A DNA stretch of 64,000 nucleotides from an uncultured Lachnospiraceae bacterium (lineage in GTDB: Bacteria > Bacillota > Clostridia > Lachnospirales > Lachnospiraceae): NCBI GenBank assembly GCA_910578555.1, contig CAJTPS010000012.1, positions 1 through 64,000 of the forward strand. The letters run 5' to 3'. This document shows positions 25,943-35,000 of the stretch, piece after piece. Below the pieces are notes generated by a model. That model did no database searches, was not told the DNA's origin, and saw only the letters and a list, made by a program, of their open reading frames with translations. A program made the position numbers and the translations under genes. Each line of letters opens with the position of its first letter. The stretch's first letter is position 1.

Positions 25943-27586
25943 ATGACAAAGAAAAAAAAGACAGGGCATATTAAACAAACAAAGCATAAAAAATCGGCAG
26001 GCTGTGGAAGACAGACAAGTCAGAGAAAACCGGTCAATCAGGGGAAGCAGACGAGTCAGGCGAAACCGGCAAGTCAGAAGAAAGCGTCAGAGCAGGCGAA
26101 ACTGGCAAGTCAGAAGAAAGCGTCAGAACAGGCGAAGCCGGCAAGTCAGACAAAGCAGGCAAAGCAAACAAGTCAGAAGAACCTGGCAGATCAGGCCAAT
26201 ATGGCGAGTCAGACAAAGCAGACAGGCCAGAAGAACCCGGCAAGTCAGACGAAGCAGACAAATCAGAGGAACCCGGCAAGTCAGACGAAGCAGATAAATC
26301 AGAGGAACCCGGCAGATCAGACAAGCCAGACGAAGCAGGACAGTAAGAGTAATACAAGGCAGGAGAAACAAACCGGACAGGTACAGCAGGTACGGAGCGG
26401 TGTAAAGCAAAGAAACAGGAATGCACAGCGGAGAAAAAATCATACTGATCAGAAAAGAAATGGCATCAGGCACAGGGGGCAGTGGAAAGAGGTTCTGTAT
26501 AACTGTCCGTATGTGCTTGGAATCGTGCTTACCTCTTTGCTGGTGATGTTATGGTCTGATGAGATTGGATTCAAGGCGGCTGTCAGAGAGGTGCAGGCGG
26601 TGATGGCACAGACCGGCAGAACCGGAGAGCATGTAAGTGACCCGTTATTATATGCGGATAAAACACTTTCGGGCGAAGCCTACGGAAATGAAGATAACAA
26701 TACGGATATATTGGAAAAAAATTTCGAAGACGATGGACAACAGGAAGAAAATGCAGGAATACGCAAGGAACAAACAAACGGTAAAGAAACGGAAAATAAT
26801 TTGAATAACAATATGGAATCTACGGATAATGCGGAAAATATAGGGGAAACAGAAGATATACCAAAAGGAATAACAAGATTTATAGAATATGAACCGCAGG
26901 AAATTGATTCCAGATATTATTCAGATGCAGGAAAAGTTGCATTGACGACAGAGTATCCGTATGCCAAAGAAAACACTAGTTATTTTAGCGACGCAGCCTT
27001 TTTGGGCGATTCCAGAACCCTGGGCATCTCGGATTATGCCGGACTGGAGGAGGCGGATTTCTACTGCGACAGCGGTATGATGATCTTCAAGCTGTTAGAG
27101 GAGGAAATCACGTATCAGAAGACCGGGGATAAGGTGGATCTGACACAGGTACTGCAGGAGAAGCAGTATGGTAAGATCTATATTATGCTCGGCATGAATG
27201 AACTCGGATACGGCAATACTGAAACATATCTGGAACAGTATCGCAAGGTAGTGGATCAAATCAGGGAGTGGCAGCCGCAGGCGATTATCTATGTCATGGC
27301 AAATCTCCATGTCAGCAGAGAAAAGAATAACATGGAGACAGAGTTCAATAATATTAATATCAACGATAAGAATGCTGCATCCGCACAGCTGGCGAACGGT
27401 ACGGATATTTTCTATCTGGATGCCAACCCGCTCTTTACGGATCGGGACGGTTTCTTAAATGCGGAATTAACTTTTGACGGTGTTCATCTCTATGCGCAGC
27501 ACTATGATGTGTGGCGGGAGTTCCTGCTGGAACATGCCGTGGAACCGCTGCAGGACCAAAAGGATGCAATGCCCAGGGGCGCTTAA
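25943..27586 (+). CDS. Membrane-anchored SGNH hydrolase-like protein with long Lys/Gln/Ser repeat N-terminus (MBOAT partner)
   Basis: 547 residues. Residues 1-175 are a basic low-complexity cytoplasmic region made of units like NPASQTKQTNQR. One membrane helix follows at about 190-210 (YVLGIVLTSLLVMLW), then an acidic Asn-rich linker at about 240-300. From about 345 comes a GDSL/SGNH-like domain with block I FLGDSRTLGI, GMNELG and the catalytic-type Asp-His in DGVHLYAQHY. It lies 50 bases after the MBOAT gene. By analogy with AlgX/PatB-like pairs, it probably takes acetyl groups delivered by the MBOAT protein and places them on an extracellular polymer. Confidence 0.8.
   Translation: MTKKKKTGHIKQTKHKKSAGCGRQTSQRKPVNQGKQTSQAKPASQKKASEQAKLASQKKASEQAKPASQTKQAKQTSQKNLADQANMASQTKQTGQKNPASQTKQTNQRNPASQTKQINQRNPADQTSQTKQDSKSNTRQEKQTGQVQQVRSGVKQRNRNAQRRKNHTDQKRNGIRHRGQWKEVLYNCPYVLGIVLTSLLVMLWSDEIGFKAAVREVQAVMAQTGRTGEHVSDPLLYADKTLSGEAYGNEDNNTDILEKNFEDDGQQEENAGIRKEQTNGKETENNLNNNMESTDNAENIGETEDIPKGITRFIEYEPQEIDSRYYSDAGKVALTTEYPYAKENTSYFSDAAFLGDSRTLGISDYAGLEEADFYCDSGMMIFKLLEEEITYQKTGDKVDLTQVLQEKQYGKIYIMLGMNELGYGNTETYLEQYRKVVDQIREWQPQAIIYVMANLHVSREKNNMETEFNNININDKNAASAQLANGTDIFYLDANPLFTDRDGFLNAELTFDGVHLYAQHYDVWREFLLEHAVEPLQDQKDAMPRGA
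26030..26340 (+). repeat. Degenerate coding repeats in SGNH-protein N-terminus
   Basis: Units built on AAGTCAGACGAAGCAGACAA and AATCAGAGGAACCCGGC recur many times, some twice almost exactly at about 26230-26310. They encode the Lys/Gln/Ser-rich cytoplasmic arm. The repeats are not spaced by unique sequences, so they are not a CRISPR array. Confidence 0.7.
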
Positions 27587-27608
27587 GCGTTTTGGAATGG
27601 AGAGAAGA

Positions 27609-28355
27609 ATGCAGAATAAGATGGAAGAAGTCCGTTTAAATAAATATCTGGCCTCCTGCGGTGTCTGTTCCAGACGGGATGCGGATAAGCTGATTGAGCA
27701 GGGCGTTGTCACGGTGAACGGTGAGACGGCGCTGCAGGGCATGAAGGTGACGGGACGGGATGAGGTGCGCGTCCGTGGCAGGAAGATTGCCGGACCCGAC
27801 AGGAAAGTAGTGCTCGCTTATTATAAGCCGGTCGGCGTCGTCTGTACGGAGCGGGATGCCCATGCGGAGAAAATTGTGACGCAGGAGATCCGCTATCCGG
27901 TCAGGGTAACTTACGCGGGCAGATTGGATAAAGATTCGGAAGGACTGCTTCTGATGACCAATGACGGCGCGCTTATCGATGCTATGATGCGCGGCATGAA
28001 CCGCCATGAGAAAGAATATATTGTTAAAGTCAAGCAGGAATGGACAGAAGAATCGCTTTCTCATATGCGCCAGGGGGTATATCTGGAAGAACTGGATGTG
28101 ACGACCCGTCCGTGTGAGATAGAGCAGGTGGGCCCCATGACGGTGAAGATGGTGTTGACACAGGGACTTAACAGGCAGATTCGGCGCATGTGCAGGACAC
28201 AGGGATATGACGTGTTCTTCCTTAAGAGAACACGTGTTATAAATATAGGGCTGGAGCATCTGAAACCCGGAGAGTACAGGGAACTGACGCGGGAGGAAGT
28301 TTCCGGTCTTTACGGTGCATGCGGGCTTGTTGTGCCGGAATGGAGATTAGTATGA
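27609..28355 (+). CDS. 23S rRNA pseudouridine synthase, RsuA/RluB/RluF family
   Basis: 248 residues from ATG 27609, behind TGGAGAGAAGA; the open frame extends upstream into the previous gene. An N-terminal S4 RNA-binding domain (VRLNKYLASCGVCSRRDADKLI) precedes the catalytic core with YKPVGVV, the catalytic Asp in AGRLDKDSEGLLLMTNDG, and GLNRQIRRMCRTQGYDV. RluF is the closest fit by motif detail, but RluB cannot be excluded. It isomerises uridine to pseudouridine in rRNA. Confidence 0.9.
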   Translation: MQNKMEEVRLNKYLASCGVCSRRDADKLIEQGVVTVNGETALQGMKVTGRDEVRVRGRKIAGPDRKVVLAYYKPVGVVCTERDAHAEKIVTQEIRYPVRVTYAGRLDKDSEGLLLMTNDGALIDAMMRGMNRHEKEYIVKVKQEWTEESLSHMRQGVYLEELDVTTRPCEIEQVGPMTVKMVLTQGLNRQIRRMCRTQGYDVFFLKRTRVINIGLEHLKPGEYRELTREEVSGLYGACGLVVPEWRLV

Positions 28356-28403
28356 AGCAATACGTGATGGGGAAAATAACAGGGAACGGCAGGTATGGAT
28401 TAA

Positions 28404-30365
28404 GTGGATGAGAAGACAAGAAACCGAATGAAAGAACTGGTCTCCATTCTGAATCGTGCGTCTGAGGCGTATTATGCGCAGGACACGGAGATCATGAGTA
28501 ATTACGAATACGACCGCCTGTATGATGAACTGACAGGATTAGAAGAAAAAACGGGTGTTATCATCGCGAACAGTCCTACGGTCCGCGTCGGATATGAAGC
28601 GGTGGACGAACTGCCTAAGGAAAGACATGAACGTCCTATGTTATCCCTCGCAAAGACGAAAAGCAGAGAAGAGCTTCGGGACTGGCTGAACGGCAAAGAG
28701 GGGCTGCTCTCATGGAAGCTGGACGGCCTGACGGTTGTTTTGACATATTCCGGCGGGAAACTGGTAAAGGCTGTCACCAGAGGAAACGGTGAGGTGGGCG
28801 AGGTTGTTACGAACAATGCCCGAGTGTTTCGAAATGTTCCGCTGTCAGTGCCTTTTCAGGGAGAACTGATTTTACGCGGGGAGGCCGTCATCACCTACAG
28901 CGAGTTTGAGAGGATCAACAGCCGGATCGAGGAGACGGATGCAAAGTACAAAAATCCGAGAAATTTGTGCAGCGGTTCGGTAAGACAGCTTAATAATGAG
29001 ATCACGGCGGCCAGGAGCGTTCATTTCTATGCTTTCAGCCTTGTAAAAGCGGAAGGCGCGCAGGTGCATAATTCCCGTGCGGCGCAGTTTGCTTTCCTGG
29101 AGGAACAGGGCTTCGACATAGTAGAGTACAGGCGTGTGAATCCGGATACGATTCTGGAGAAGATCGCTTATTTTGAAAATAAAATACCAGCCTATGATGT
29201 CCCTTCGGATGGTCTGGTACTGACCTATGATGACATTGCCTACGGACAGTCACTCGGGAGAACGGCTAAGTTTCCCAGAGATTCCATTGCTTTTAAATGG
29301 GCGGATGAACTGCGGGAGACGCAGCTTACGGAGATGGAGTGGAGCGCCAGCCGTACCGGTCTGATCAATCCGGTGGCGATTTTTGAGCCGGTGGAACTGG
29401 AGGGAACGACAGTCAGCCGTGCCTCCGTGCATAATATCAGTATCGTGCGCGGACTGGAGTTAGGAATCGGAGATCATATCACAGTATATAAGGCGAATAT
29501 GATTATCCCGCAGATTGCGGAGAATCTTACGAGGAGCGATACGCTGGAGATTCCGGAGATATGTCCGGTATGCGGACAGCCCACGCAGATCCGGCAGGTC
29601 AATGATGTGCAGTCGCTCTACTGTAATAATCCGGACTGCGATGCGAAGAAGATCAAAGCGTTTACCTTGTTTGTCAGCCGGGATGCCATGAATGTGGACG
29701 GTCTCTCGGAGTCTACGCTGGAGAAATTTCTTGCCAGAGGCTTTCTGCATGAGTTTGCTGATATTTTCCATCTGGAACGGTATGAGCAGGAGATCACGCA
29801 GATGGAGGGCTTCGGAGAGAAATCTTACACCAACCTGATGGAGCGTATAGAGAAGGCCAGAAATACCACACTTCCCAGAGTGGTTTACGGTCTGGGGATC
29901 GAGAACGTGGGCGTTGCGAACGCCAAACTGCTGTGCCGGCATTTTAACTTCTCCATCGATGCGCTGCGGACAGCGGATGCGGAAGAGTTGAGTGCGATCG
30001 ACGGGATCGGCGGTGTGATTGCCAGCAGCATATATGAATATTTCCATAATAAAGAGCGCATGGTGCAGCTGGAGCGTTTGCTGCAGGAAGTGAAGATCGA
30101 GGAGGAGACGGTGGCGCAGTCAGGTTCACAGACGCTGGCGGGTATGAGCTTTGTCATTACGGGCAGTCTGGAACACTATGAGAACCGCAATGCGTTAAAA
30201 GAAGAGATCGAGTCGAAAGGCGGCAAAGTGACAGGCAGCGTCACCGGTAAGACGACCTGCCTGATCAATAATGATACCACATCGCAGTCTTCCAAGAACA
30301 AAAAGGCCAAGGAACTCGGCATTCCGATTGTCTCGGAGGACGACTTTATAGAGAAGTATCTGTAA
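28404..30365 (+). CDS. ligA: NAD+-dependent DNA ligase LigA
   Basis: 653 residues from GTG 28404. Domain Ia (YYAQDTEIMSNYEYDRLYDEL) binds the NMN moiety, and the adenylated Lys is K105 in SWKLDGLTVV. The OB-fold, the four-Cys zinc finger (CPVCGQ...LYCNNPDC), helix-hairpin-helix repeats at about 440-560 and a C-terminal BRCT domain (GMSFVITGSLEHYENRNALK) follow. It seals nicks during replication and repair. Its stop codon abuts that of metA on the other strand with no bases between. Confidence 0.95.
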   Translation: MDEKTRNRMKELVSILNRASEAYYAQDTEIMSNYEYDRLYDELTGLEEKTGVIIANSPTVRVGYEAVDELPKERHERPMLSLAKTKSREELRDWLNGKEGLLSWKLDGLTVVLTYSGGKLVKAVTRGNGEVGEVVTNNARVFRNVPLSVPFQGELILRGEAVITYSEFERINSRIEETDAKYKNPRNLCSGSVRQLNNEITAARSVHFYAFSLVKAEGAQVHNSRAAQFAFLEEQGFDIVEYRRVNPDTILEKIAYFENKIPAYDVPSDGLVLTYDDIAYGQSLGRTAKFPRDSIAFKWADELRETQLTEMEWSASRTGLINPVAIFEPVELEGTTVSRASVHNISIVRGLELGIGDHITVYKANMIIPQIAENLTRSDTLEIPEICPVCGQPTQIRQVNDVQSLYCNNPDCDAKKIKAFTLFVSRDAMNVDGLSESTLEKFLARGFLHEFADIFHLERYEQEITQMEGFGEKSYTNLMERIEKARNTTLPRVVYGLGIENVGVANAKLLCRHFNFSIDALRTADAEELSAIDGIGGVIASSIYEYFHNKERMVQLERLLQEVKIEEETVAQSGSQTLAGMSFVITGSLEHYENRNALKEEIESKGGKVTGSVTGKTTCLINNDTTSQSSKNKKAKELGIPIVSEDDFIEKYL

Positions 30366-31280
30366 TTATATCTCCCGTACATCATATGGTGTCGTCTGAT
30401 AGACATAGAAGTTGAGCCAGTTGGAATACAGCAGCTGACCGGTGGAGCGCCAGTTGACGACCGGCGCTTTTGACGGATCGTCATCGGGGAAATAATTGGC
30501 AGGAATTGCTGGATTCATGCCCTTGTTTAAGTCTCTGAAGTATTCCTGCGCCAGCGTATCAGCGTCATACTCCGGATGACAGGTGATGAAGAAATGTCGG
30601 CTGTCTGTGGTCTTGACGATGGTTACACCGGCTTCATCGGATACCGCCATCAGTTCCAGATCAGGCACGGAAGCAATCTTATCCGCAGCTATGCCCATGG
30701 CACGGGACTGCGGCGCATAGAAGATATCGTCGAAGCCCCGAAACAGCGGGGAATTTTTCTTCACGATCCTGTGCGCATAGATGCCTGACAGCTTCGTATC
30801 CATATCATAGCGGTCTAAGCCGTAGAGGTAGTAGAGTCCGGCATAAGCGCCCCAGCAAAGGTGCAGGGTACAATGAACGTGGGTTTTACCCCATTCCATG
30901 ATGGAACACAGTTCGTTCCAGTAGGTGACGTCCTCGAACTTAATATAGTCCAGGGGGGCCCCGGTGATGATCATGCCGTCGTATTTACGTTCTTTGACCT
31001 GATCAAAAGTGGTGTAGAATGATTCCAGATGATTGGAATCTATGTGCTGCGGCGTGTAGCTTGCCGTCTGCAGAAATTCCACGTTGACCTGCAGCGGCGT
31101 GTTGGACAGCTTGCGAAGAAGTTGCGTTTCCGTTACGATCTTGGTGGGCATGAGATTCAGGATCAGCACATTCAGGGGACGGATGTCCTGGTGCAATGCG
31201 CGGTATTCCGTCATAACAAATATATTTTCGTTTTCCAGGATGCTGGTTGCCGGTAATGAATCAGCGATTTTAATAGGCAT
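30366..31280 (-). CDS. metA: Homoserine O-acyltransferase MetA
   Basis: 304 residues; TGAGGAAC Shine-Dalgarno upstream. The class-I glutamine-amidotransferase-like triad is conserved at the canonical positions: Cys142 in HLCWGAYAG and His235/Glu237 in CHPEYD. Position 111, which sets acyl-CoA choice (Gly = succinyl, Glu = acetyl in characterised enzymes), is Asp in GAPLDYIKF. An acidic residue there suggests acetyl-CoA. It makes the activated homoserine for methionine synthesis. A structured leader lies upstream on the same strand. Confidence 0.93.
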   Translation of the reverse strand: MPIKIADSLPATSILENENIFVMTEYRALHQDIRPLNVLILNLMPTKIVTETQLLRKLSNTPLQVNVEFLQTASYTPQHIDSNHLESFYTTFDQVKERKYDGMIITGAPLDYIKFEDVTYWNELCSIMEWGKTHVHCTLHLCWGAYAGLYYLYGLDRYDMDTKLSGIYAHRIVKKNSPLFRGFDDIFYAPQSRAMGIAADKIASVPDLELMAVSDEAGVTIVKTTDSRHFFITCHPEYDADTLAQEYFRDLNKGMNPAIPANYFPDDDPSKAPVVNWRSTGQLLYSNWLNFYVYQTTPYDVREI

Positions 31281-31319
31281 GACTGTTCCTCAACTTTCCG
31301 ATGTTAAATAGCATAATAT

Positions 31320-31383
31320 ATAACAGTTCAGCAAGCGTCTACGGGCAATCTGCACAATTCTCTCCGCATTGCTGGACTGTTAT
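31320..31383 (-). promoter_or_regulatory. metA leader: long stem-loop with possible alternative pairing to the ribosome site
   Basis: On the minus strand, 31383-31369 and 31334-31320 form a 15-position stem with one C-A mismatch around 34 bases. The 3' arm contains ACTGTT, which can instead pair with AACAGT at 31287-31282, inside the Shine-Dalgarno/start region of metA. This gives two mutually exclusive folds, one exposing and one masking the ribosome site. It does not look like SAM-I or T-box by eye. Confidence 0.5.
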
Positions 31384-31423
31384 CATAATATAGATTAACA
31401 TAAAAAAATGCTTCTTGCAATAA

Positions 31424-31452
31424 TTGCACATTTGAATAAAATGCGCTATAAT
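31424..31452 (+). promoter_or_regulatory. Sigma-A promoter for the 96-residue protein gene
   Basis: TTGCAC (31424), 17 bases, TATAAT (31447). A near-palindrome ATAGCTGAGCTAT lies just downstream at about 31456. The transcript start is about 30 bases before ATG 31490. Confidence 0.7.
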
Positions 31453-31489
31453 CTAATAGCTGAGCTATAACAGAGGGGGACAACACGGT

Positions 31490-31780
31490 ATGGAGACAGC
31501 CTATCAGAAAGTGAAAGTGCATAATGAACTGGAATGGTGTCAGGTAACGGACTTAGAGACCAAAGAAAAAATTGAGAAGGTTTTGCTGAAGAACAGGGTT
31601 TCCTATTTCGTAAAATGGGAGAAACCGAAACTCTTTTCCAACGATAAATTCGGTACGTGCATCTTTTGTGTAAATCAGCTGCAGAAGGAGATCGCGGATG
31701 AGGCGATTCATAATCTGGCAGAAGAGATTAAAGGTAAGATCAAATTTATCAATCGTAAGGTAGACAAGACCTTTTATTAA
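31490..31780 (+). CDS. Conserved small protein of unknown function
   Basis: 96 residues behind AGAGGGGGACAACACGGT. It is soluble, with a CIFCVNQLQKE segment and a basic C-terminus (KGKIKFINRKVDKTFY). I do not recognise a domain. It has its own promoter and is followed 68 bases later by a small cysteine-rich protein gene, so the two are probably co-transcribed. Confidence 0.7.
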   Translation: METAYQKVKVHNELEWCQVTDLETKEKIEKVLLKNRVSYFVKWEKPKLFSNDKFGTCIFCVNQLQKEIADEAIHNLAEEIKGKIKFINRKVDKTFY

Positions 31781-31848
31781 GGAGTCTGTATATAAGGAAG
31801 CAGAATGTGTAATATTATGCGGTGTATGCTGCGGAATGGAAGAGGGAT

Positions 31849-32022
31849 ATGAGCAGTTGCGATACCTGTAGCAATTATCAGTATGATGAAGATTACGAGT
31901 GTTATGTTTGCATGGTAGATCTGGATGAGGATGATATGAGCCGGTTCCTGCGGGGCGGTAATTTTGCCTGTTCCTTTTACCAGATGGACAATGAATATTT
32001 GATCGTAAGAAAGCAGATGTAG
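31849..32022 (+). CDS. Small cysteine-rich protein (DUF6472-like)
   Basis: 57 residues from ATG 31849 (GAAGAGGG upstream). CDTCSNYQYDEDYECYVCMVDLDEDDM has two CxxC pairs, followed by RFLRGGNFACSFYQ. The cysteines probably bind zinc. Similar small proteins occur in many Lachnospiraceae with no assigned role. A hairpin formed by the last codons and ACATCTGCTTTTTC supplies a terminator. Confidence 0.75.
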   Translation: MSSCDTCSNYQYDEDYECYVCMVDLDEDDMSRFLRGGNFACSFYQMDNEYLIVRKQM

Positions 32023-32045
32023 GAATTTTCCACATCTGCTTTTTC
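32006..32045 (+). terminator. Terminator overlapping the end of the cysteine-rich protein gene
   Basis: AGCAGATGT (ending the gene) and ACATCTGCT pair perfectly across a loop of about 13 bases, followed by TTTTC. Confidence 0.75.
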
Positions 32046-32047
32046 AA

Positions 32048-35000
32048 TTAATCCCGAAGGGATTTATTTACATTTTTCTGTGCCGTGGACAGCATCAGCT
32101 TGATCCGGTTGAGCTGGTTGACCTCGCTGGCGCCCGGGTCGTAATCAATCGCCACGATATTGGACAGCGGGAAACGCTTGCGCAGTTCTTTGATGACGCC
32201 TTTACCGACCACATGATTCGGCAGGCAGCCAAAAGGCTGCGTACAGACGATATTATTTACGCCGCTGTGGATCAGTTCCACCATTTCGCCGGTCAGAAAC
32301 CATCCTTCGCCGGTCTGATTGCCGATGTTGACGATCGGTTTCGCGTATTCCACGATCTTATAGATGCTTACCGGCGGCGTGAAGTGCCGGCTTCTGGCGA
32401 ATTCTTTCGCCGCGGCGCCGCGCATCTGCTCCAGCGCCCGGATACCGAATCTGGAAACGAGAGCGGCTTTGCGGGAGGTGCCCAGATAGTCGGCCTTATA
32501 GATCTGATTGTAGAAGCAGTAGAGCATAAAGTCTATCAGATCAGGCACAACAGCTTCCGCGCCCTCTGCTTCCAGCAGTTCTACCAGATGATTGTTGGCG
32601 GCGGGGGCGAATTTAACCAGAATCTCGCCTACGATGCCGACTTTCGGCTTGCGCATGTCCTCATGAATCGGAACGGCGTCGAAATCCCGTATGATTTGTC
32701 GGCACATTTTGCGGAATGTGTAATAATTCATGTGTTTACGGGATACAAATGCACGGCATTTCTCTTTCCAATTCGCATGGAGCGCATCTACGGAACCGGG
32801 GGTGGTCTCATAGGGACGCATACGGTAGACGCAGCGCATGAGGATGTCACCGAAGAGCGTACTGTAAGCGGCGCGCATGAGCAGTTCAGCATTCAGGTGG
32901 AAGCCGGGATTGCTCTCGATACCGGCAAGATTTAGGGAAATCACCGGTATCTGCGGCATGCCGGCTTTCTCCAGCGCACGCCTGATGAATCCGACATAGT
33001 TGGTGGCACGGCAGCCGCCTCCGGTCTGTGTCATGATGATCGCAACTTTATTGACGTCGTATTTACCGGAGAGGAGAGCGTCCATGATCTGGCCGACTAC
33101 CATCAAGGAAGGATAACATGCGTCATTATTTACATATTTCAAGCCCACGTCTACGGCGTGCCGGTTGTCATTGCCAAGCACTTCGAAGCGATAGCCGCAC
33201 GCCTCGAATCCGGCCTGCATAATGTCGAAATGGATCGGGGACATCTGCGGGCAGAGAATCGTATATTCTTTGCGCATCTCTTCGGTAAAAGCAACTTTCT
33301 CAATGGCGCTGGAACGGATGGTACGCTGTTTGTGCTTCTGTTCCCGTACCTTGATGGCAGAGAGCAGGGAGCGGATGCGTATTCTGGCGGCGCCTAAGTT
33401 ATTTACTTCGTCGATTTTTAAGCAGGTATAGATTTTATCCGAGCCGGAGAGAATGTCGTTCACCTGATCGGTGGTGACAGCATCCAGACCGCAGCCGAAG
33501 GAATTGAGCTGGATCAGATCCAGGTCCTCCCTTGTTTTCACATAGCTTGCTGCGGCATAGAGTCTCGAGTGATACATCCACTGGTCGGATACGATCAGGG
33601 GGCGTTCCGGCTCGGCCAGATGGGAGACGGCGTCCTCTGTCAGCACTGCAATATTGTAGGAATTGATCAGTTCCGGGATGCCGTGGTTGATCTCGGGATC
33701 AATATGATATGGTCTCCCGGCAAGCACGATTCCTCTTACGTGGTTTTCCGTCATGAATCGAAGGACTTCTTCCCCTTTGTCACGCATGTCCTGACGAGCC
33801 CTGGCCAGTTCGTCCCAGGCGGCTTTTGCGGCATCCATCACTTCCGTAACGGGCAGCTCTTTAAATTCCCTGGCAAGGGCGGAAGTAACCGTCTGCAGGC
33901 TGCTGAATGCCATGAAGGGATTGCGGAATGCGACTTCGCCTCTGCCGATTTCCTCCACGTTATTCTTAATGTTTTCCGAATAGGAAGTGACGATCGGGCA
34001 GTTATAGTGGTTGTTTGCCCCGTGAAATTCGTCCCGTTCATAAAACAATGCAGGGTAGAAAATAAAATCTGCCTTCTGGTTGATCAGCCATGCCACATGA
34101 CCGTGTACAAGCTTTGCCGGGTAGCATTCCGATTCGCTAGGGATGGACTCGATGCCGAGTTCATAGATCTTGCGGTTGGAACTGGGCGAGAGCACGACCT
34201 GATATCCGAGTCTGGTGAAAAAGGTGAACCAGAACGGATAGTTTTCGTACATGTTTAAGACTCTCGGAATGCCTACCGTGCCGCGGGGCGCCTGATCGGC
34301 GGACAGCGGTTCGTAGGAGAAGAGTCTTTTTAATTTATAGTCATAGAGATTGGGGATGCCGTTCTCGTTTTTGGTCTTGCCAAGGCCGCGTTCGCAGCGG
34401 TTGCCGGAAATATACTGACGTCCTCCCGTAAATTTGTTAATGGTGAGACGGCAGTTGTTAGTACAGCCCTTACACTTTGCCATGCTTGTCTCAAACTGCA
34501 GACTGGTGATCTGGTCGATAGTCAGCATGGTAGTCTGATAGCCTTCTTCAAAGTGTTCTCTGGCAATCAGCGCAGCGCCGAAAGCACCCATGATACCGGC
34601 GATGTCCGGTCTGATAGCCTGACAGTCTGCTATTTTTTCAAAACTGCGCAGTACGGCATCGTTGTAGAAAGTACCGCCCTGTACGACGATGTTTTTGCCG
34701 AGTTCGGAAGCATCGGAGACTTTGATGACCTTGAACAGCGCGTTTTTGATTACGGAATAGGCAAGTCCGGCGGAAATATCGGCGACGGAAGCGCCTTCCT
34801 TCTGCGCCTGCTTTACTTTGGAATTCATAAATACGGTGCAACGGGTACCCAGATCGATCGGGTGCTCCGCGAACAGAGCAGCCTTCGCAAATTCTTCCAC
34901 GCTGTAGTTCAGGGATTTGGCAAAAGTTTCGATAAAAGAACCGCAGCCGGAGGAACAGGCCTCGTTGAGCTGTACGCTGTCAACCGTCTGATTCTTGATC

